From assembly GCA_019894735.1 (NCBI GenBank), contig JAGXOB010000024.1, positions 8,721-26,517 of the forward strand: 17,797 bases of DNA, in the 5' to 3' direction. The position numbers and the translations under genes were made by a program. The notes beneath the pieces are model-generated. The model was not told the origin of the DNA, did not search any database, and saw nothing but the letters and a program-made list of their open reading frames with translations. The DNA is from Promethearchaeota archaeon (GTDB taxonomy: Archaea; Asgardarchaeota; Lokiarchaeia; Sigynarchaeales; SOKP01). Positions 13,501 to 17,797 of this stretch are shown here, piece by piece (position 1 is the stretch's first letter; the number at the start of each line of letters is the position of its first letter).

Positions 13501-16353
13501 ATGACAGAAATAAAACAGATTAGCGCACACTCGGAGAACATTGATAAAGTCGTGGAAGCATTTGGGACTTCAATTCAAAAAGGCTTGTCTGAAGCTGAAG
13601 TGCAATTTAGACTGGAAAAATATGGGAAGAACGAATTAGTTAAAGAAAAAGGAAAAACTGCGATCCAAATTTTCATTGGGCAATTTAAAAGTTTCCTAGT
13701 CTACTTACTCCTTTTTGCAATTGCAATTTCATTTATTATTGGAATTTGGGAGAGTAGTCAGCTTGGTGCTGAAGAGTGGTCTTCGGAATATACAGATGGA
13801 CTTGTTATTTTAGCGATTTTAATTATTAACGCAATTTTGGGATTTTATCAAGAATATCAAGCTGAAAAGTCTATGGAAAGTTTAAAGAAGCTAGCACCTC
13901 ATTTTGCTAAGGTTCGTCGAGATGGTAAGGTGATTGAAATTGCAGTAGAAGATGTAGTTCCAGGAGATATAGCTCTTATTGGGGATGGGGATAAGTTTCC
14001 AGCAGATCTAAGATTTATAAAAGAATTCTCACTTTATGTTGACGAGGCTATTTTAACAGGAGAATCAAAACCTGTTAGAAAACAACTCGATGTCGTAGAT
14101 GAAAAGATGATATTGGCCGATAGAACTAATCTTGGATACATGAATACTATAATTACCCGAGGAAATGCAGAAGGCGTTGTAATTGGAACGGGAATGAATA
14201 CTGAGATAGGTAAAATCGCTGAAAGCCTGCAAAAAGAGAAAATAGAACCTAGTCCTTTTCAAGTAGAAGTAAACCGATTTGGGAAGTTATTAGGGATAAT
14301 TATCATACTCATTTGTGCGGGTGTATTCATTACAGAAATAATTATAATACTAGTGACAGAGGGTTTAGTATTTTCTGCAGCGGAAATCGAGGAAATCATT
14401 GAAGCACTAAAGATTTCTATAAGTTTAGCGGTGTCGGCGGTTCCAGAGGGTCTTGTCGTTGTCATTACTGTGGTTTTAAGTATAGGAATGAAAAAAATGG
14501 CTGGCAGAAACGCGTTAATTAGGAATTTAACAGCTGTAGAAACTCTAGGTCGAGTTAATGTAATTGCATCAGATAAGACAGGTACTCTCACAAAAAACGA
14601 AATGACTGTAGTAAAAATGTATTTAAACGATACCGAGTTGGATGTAGAGGGTGTTGGATATAACCTAACGGGTGATATTAAAGAAAAGGGGAATTTAGTT
14701 GTAATGAATGCTGATCTCAAACGTTTTTTGGAAGTTTGCCTGTATTGTAATAACTCCAATGTAAATATTCTTGATCAAAAAACGGGAGAAGTTAGTGTTG
14801 TTGGTGACCCTACTGAAATTTCTATGAAAGTACTCGGGTTAAAAACAGGGTTAGACGAATCATTTGAAAAGTTAGATGAAATTCCATTCGATTCTGATCG
14901 GAAAATGATGAGCGTAGTAGGTAGAATTGATGGTAAAACATTTGCATTAATAAAAGGAGCCCCAGATGTACTGATGAGGAACGCTTCATATATATTGGAA
15001 AGTGGTGAAAATAAACCAATTGGTGCCTTTAGGGATAAATTATCAAATAAAAATGAGGAGTTTGCTAAAAATGCCTTGAGAGTTCTGGGAGTAGCTTATA
15101 AAGAAGTAGAGCCGGGGTACGATCTTAACGAAGTTGAAAAGGATTTTACGTATATAGGTTTAGTAGGGATTATTGATCCTGCTCGCGATGAAGTCAAATT
15201 GGCAATTCGCGAAGCAAGAATGGCCGGAATTCGCACTATCATGATTACGGGAGATCATAAAATTACTGCTATAGCGATCGCTCACCAGATTGGTTTAACA
15301 GAATCAACCGAAGCTATAACGGGTGTAGATTTAGAAGCTATGGATGATGACGAATTATTAGAAAGAGTTAAAACTACCGATGTTTTCGCGAGAGTTACTT
15401 CCGAACATAAACTAAGAATTCTGAAGAAACTAAAGGAACTCGGCTTAATAGTAGCAATGACAGGAGATGGGGTTAATGACGCTCCAGCTGTAAAAGGAGC
15501 TCACGTAGGTGTAGCAATGGGTTTGAAAGGTACGGAAGTTACTCAAGAGGCTTCGGACATGATCCTTATCGATGATAACTATGCCACGATTGTAAATGCA
15601 ATCGAGGAGGGGAGAGGCATTTTTGAAACGACAAAAGGATTCTTCCGTTATATGTTAAGTACGAATTTTGATGAAATCTTTCTCATTTTAGTAGCATATA
15701 TCATGATGAAATTATTCGCATCGATTTTCATTGGAATCCCTGTTGAGCCAATTCAGATTCTCTGGTTAAATATCGCAACAGACGGCATTCCAGCGATGGT
15801 ATTGGGACTCACACCCACGGATCCTGATGTTATGAAAGCACCTCCGAGAAAGGGTTTTACATTGCTGAAAGAAATAAAAGGTCCCGCCTTGCTTTTAGGA
15901 ATATATACATCAATCACAGATATTGGGCTTTACATTCTTCTTTGGATGGTTCTTATTCCTGCTTGGAGTCTTACTGATCCACTTTTAGTGGGATATTTAA
16001 GTCCAGGGCCATCCCAAACATATGCTATAAGTCTAGCACAGACGATTTTATTCACGAATTTAGTGATATGTGAGCTACTTTTTGTCTATACATGTACAAG
16101 CAACATAAAACCTTTCTACAAATTCCCTAACAAGCATTTGTTCTGGGCTACGGGACTTTCACTTGGCTTACAATTATTAATACTTTACACGCCAATGGGC
16201 ATCGCGTTTCATGTTGTACCTTTAACACAATGGTATCACTGGGTAACTCTTATTCTTGCGGCATTTAGCGTTTCTGTTGTGGACGAACTTAGGAAATATA
16301 AAATAAGGTTGAATTTAAGAAAAAATCCTAGTTACTTGCTAAATTCTAAATAA
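13501..16353 (+). CDS. P2A-type Ca2+-transporting ATPase (SERCA-like)
   Basis: This complete 950-residue P-type ATPase has the cation-ATPase N-terminal domain, the actuator motif TGES (186-189), the phosphorylation site DKTGT (D358), KGAP in the nucleotide domain (485-488), and the hinge TGDGVND (654-660). The Ca2+ ligands of SERCA have counterparts: E316 in PEGL on M4, N722 and E725 on M5, N757, T760 and D761 in NIATDG on M6, and E858 on M8. Hence both SERCA calcium sites appear kept, and the likely role is ATP-driven Ca2+ export across the cytoplasmic membrane (or Ca2+/Mn2+). H+ or Na+/K+ pumping is less likely. There are ten expected transmembrane segments and no C-terminal calmodulin-type extension. 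The ATG at 13501 gives a normal N-terminus; an earlier ATG at about 13490 is out of frame and stops at once. The gene is alone, convergent with the roadblock-GTPase gene at 122 bases. Confidence 0.96.
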   Translation: MTEIKQISAHSENIDKVVEAFGTSIQKGLSEAEVQFRLEKYGKNELVKEKGKTAIQIFIGQFKSFLVYLLLFAIAISFIIGIWESSQLGAEEWSSEYTDGLVILAILIINAILGFYQEYQAEKSMESLKKLAPHFAKVRRDGKVIEIAVEDVVPGDIALIGDGDKFPADLRFIKEFSLYVDEAILTGESKPVRKQLDVVDEKMILADRTNLGYMNTIITRGNAEGVVIGTGMNTEIGKIAESLQKEKIEPSPFQVEVNRFGKLLGIIIILICAGVFITEIIIILVTEGLVFSAAEIEEIIEALKISISLAVSAVPEGLVVVITVVLSIGMKKMAGRNALIRNLTAVETLGRVNVIASDKTGTLTKNEMTVVKMYLNDTELDVEGVGYNLTGDIKEKGNLVVMNADLKRFLEVCLYCNNSNVNILDQKTGEVSVVGDPTEISMKVLGLKTGLDESFEKLDEIPFDSDRKMMSVVGRIDGKTFALIKGAPDVLMRNASYILESGENKPIGAFRDKLSNKNEEFAKNALRVLGVAYKEVEPGYDLNEVEKDFTYIGLVGIIDPARDEVKLAIREARMAGIRTIMITGDHKITAIAIAHQIGLTESTEAITGVDLEAMDDDELLERVKTTDVFARVTSEHKLRILKKLKELGLIVAMTGDGVNDAPAVKGAHVGVAMGLKGTEVTQEASDMILIDDNYATIVNAIEEGRGIFETTKGFFRYMLSTNFDEIFLILVAYIMMKLFASIFIGIPVEPIQILWLNIATDGIPAMVLGLTPTDPDVMKAPPRKGFTLLKEIKGPALLLGIYTSITDIGLYILLWMVLIPAWSLTDPLLVGYLSPGPSQTYAISLAQTILFTNLVICELLFVYTCTSNIKPFYKFPNKHLFWATGLSLGLQLLILYTPMGIAFHVVPLTQWYHWVTLILAAFSVSVVDELRKYKIRLNLRKNPSYLLNSK

Positions 16354-16475
16354 TTAATTTTTATTTTCTCATTATTCTTTTTTACAACTATATCTGATTT
16401 TTAATACTTTTTTTAGAATATAATAGAAATCGTAGGAACAGAATTCTACCAATAATGGATTATTAAGAATTGATC

Positions 16476-17567
16476 TTATTCTCTACTCTCTTCAATGTGT
16501 TTAAAAAATAAGCCAATTCCTATTATCTTAAATGTGTCTTGAACATTTAGATTATTCAATGCTGAAGTTTCAATGAAAAAGCTTTTTAATTCTTTTGCTT
16601 TTTGTAACCCTTCTTCTTTAGATACGACTCTTTCTTCCTCTAGATCAATCTTATTCCCCAAAAGAACGAAAGGTATGTTGCCTAATTCCTTCTGTGCGTC
16701 CTTTAACCAGAAATTTGCTGCTTCGTCAAAAGTCTCTCTTCTGGTAACATCATAAACTATAAATGCGCAGTTTGCTCCTTTATAATAATCGCGTCTAACG
16801 CGTTTAAAAAAGCTCTGTCCTGCTAGATCAAAAATTAAAAACTTGATGATATCATCTTTAAAACCCCGGACATGATATTGTAGGGTGGAAATTGATATGC
16901 CTAGAGTAGGTCGATAATCGATGATTTCTTCTTTTTTTAAAAAACGATTTACTAATGTAGTTTTTCCAACTGCAGCTGAACCTAGCACAATTAATTTAAA
17001 AAGTTTTTCGATATTATTACTTTCCTTAAAAAGGTGAGTAGGAGTTACACCGTTGATAATAGAAGCTGATTCTGGGATTGAAAACTTGTCTAAACCTAGT
17101 GAAAAAGTATCGTATATGTTTAAATCTGGGATATCAAGAGTATTAAATTGAAAATCAAAACTATTTTCGAGTAATTGAGCTATTTTCTCAGCAACAAGAT
17201 AAGCTATTGGAAAAAGACTGTTTAGATTTGTTTCATAATCGCAAACGAGTAATAGAATTGCTTCAGATCCCGCTTCTAAGTATATTATTCGATTGTCCTC
17301 AGTTTCGAATGAACCACTACCATAACGATGGGTTTTATATTCTAAGCTAATTTTATCAAGTAGATTTTCAACTAATGCAGAAAACGCTCCATACACATCT
17401 TCTGATTCTTTATCTCCGTGAGTTGTTTCGTCAGATTTACTATATTTTGAAAATAGTAATCCTTCGTTTGAATAAATAAAGGCTATAATAACATCATCTC
17501 TCGATTCTACAAAGTTTTTCAATAGAATCTGAAGATTTTTCTCTTTTGATGTAGCTTTAGATTGCAT
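16476..17567 (-). CDS. Roadblock-like domain fused to a Rab-like small GTPase
   Basis: This 363-residue protein has two domains. The N-terminal part (about 10-135) has a roadblock/LC7-like pattern: a long helix, strands such as VIIAFIYSNEGLLFS, a helix (AFSALVENLLDKI), strands (NRIIYLEAGSEAILLLV), and a final helix (PIAYLVAEKIAQLLE). A linker of about 50 residues leads to the GTPase: G1 GSAAVGKT (196-203), G2 T221, G3 DLAGQS (247-252), G4 NKID (305-308) and G5 TSA (334-336). The catalytic Q251 is kept, but the usual glutamate after it is serine. No C-terminal cysteines are present. In bacteria MglB (roadblock) is the activator of the GTPase MglA, and in eukaryotes roadblock proteins hold Rag GTPases on the lysosome; here platform and switch are one chain. 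That functional parallel is inference. The identity of the N-terminal domain is moderately sure. Confidence 0.9.
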   Translation of the reverse strand: MQSKATSKEKNLQILLKNFVESRDDVIIAFIYSNEGLLFSKYSKSDETTHGDKESEDVYGAFSALVENLLDKISLEYKTHRYGSGSFETEDNRIIYLEAGSEAILLLVCDYETNLNSLFPIAYLVAEKIAQLLENSFDFQFNTLDIPDLNIYDTFSLGLDKFSIPESASIINGVTPTHLFKESNNIEKLFKLIVLGSAAVGKTTLVNRFLKKEEIIDYRPTLGISISTLQYHVRGFKDDIIKFLIFDLAGQSFFKRVRRDYYKGANCAFIVYDVTRRETFDEAANFWLKDAQKELGNIPFVLLGNKIDLEEERVVSKEEGLQKAKELKSFFIETSALNNLNVQDTFKIIGIGLFFKHIEESRE

Positions 17568-17713
17568 TATACTGATAAAATATGAATTATTGATTGATTT
17601 CTTGGTGCGGGGTTTTTTTTAAGAAATTAGAGTTTCTTTTCTTTAAAAATACAACTCGTTATATTTAAATTTTTTTTATAACTTAACTACCTATTATAAT
17701 TCTTAAACCTTAA

Positions 17714-17724
17714 TTTTTAAAAAG
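17714..17724 (+). promoter_or_regulatory. Putative TATA box of the right-edge gene
   Basis: TTTTTAAAAAG is centred about 27 bases before the ATG at 17746, the expected distance for a leaderless archaeal gene. Confidence 0.4.
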
Positions 17725-17745
17725 ATAATTATTGAGTTAATTTTA

Positions 17746-17797
17746 ATGAATATACCCGAATTGATAAAAAACAAGCTTGAATCAAACCAGACTGTAC
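17746..17797 (+). CDS. Start of an unidentified gene running off the right edge
   Basis: An ATG at 17746 opens a frame (MNIPELIKNKLESNQTV) that is still open at the window end. Only 17 residues are visible, too few for any family call. Support comes from the well-placed TATA-like element upstream and from the 178-base gap to the divergent roadblock-GTPase gene, a normal size for a divergent promoter region here. Confidence 0.45.
   Translation, partial: MNIPELIKNKLESNQTV

Noticed and set aside
14065..15019. Minus-strand open frames inside the ATPase gene (up to 166 residues).
   Set aside because: They lie opposite a fully conserved P-type ATPase sequence and look like shadows of it, with no start signals or motifs.
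1..17797. CRISPR arrays, tRNA or rRNA genes, insertion sequences, integrase or prophage genes.
   Set aside because: I found no repeat-spacer pattern, cloverleaf sequence, transposase motif or terminal inverted repeat anywhere in the window.

Overview
The window looks like a chromosomal segment of an Asgard archaeon (Promethearchaeota), possibly Loki-like. The case rests on four things: a strongly AT-rich composition; archaeal TATA boxes about 27 bases upstream of start codons with almost no leader; a Sulfolobus-like or bacterial-looking metabolic background; and an unusual load of eukaryote-like parts. These parts are a Ras/Rab-type GTPase, a roadblock-like domain fused to a second Rab-like GTPase, an Rpn11/CSN5-like JAMM protease domain, C2HC zinc fingers, a possible PCI-like protein and a SERCA-like calcium pump. 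The lineage call is inference; there is no rRNA in the window.

Layout. 1-780 (minus) is the main part of a radical SAM gene running off the left edge. It is divergent from a stand-alone small GTPase (976-1581), which converges on a divergent polyprenyl diphosphate synthase (1591-2664, minus). 2819-4599 (plus) holds an MJ0936-type metallophosphoesterase with a problematic start and a CaiB/AMACR-type CoA enzyme. 4608-7141 (minus) is a two-gene operon of tandem zinc-dependent MDR dehydrogenases. 7342-10687 (plus) holds the JAMM-plus-helical-repeat protein, a zinc-finger protein with a very acidic tail, and a second radical SAM enzyme related to the one at the left edge. 10697-11437 (minus) is an all-helical protein ending in a PCI-like winged helix. 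11578-13192 (minus) is a compact three-gene membrane operon: a surface beta-rich protein with six glycosylation sequons, a four-TM protein, and a membrane-anchored hendecad coiled coil. 13501-16353 (plus) is the Ca2+ P-type ATPase. 16476-17567 (minus) is the roadblock-GTPase fusion. A gene begins at about 17746 and leaves the window.

How the genes may work together. The clearest possible functional neighbourhood is 7342-11437. An Rpn11-like JAMM protease fused to TPR-like repeats, a protein with two UBZ4-like C2HC fingers, and a PCI-like protein recall the MPN/PCI pairing of the proteasome lid, COP9 signalosome and eIF3; the link is inference. The membrane operon is genetically coupled (a one-base stop/start overlap and Shine-Dalgarno sites) and probably makes one envelope complex of unknown role. 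Lipid (prenyl synthase), CoA and dehydrogenase genes are ordinary metabolism with unknown substrates.

Expression signals are of two kinds. First or single genes often have a TATA box near -27 and no leader, while internal operon genes have GGAGG/GGTGAT-type Shine-Dalgarno sites. Three convergent pairs are separated by only 8-9 bases.
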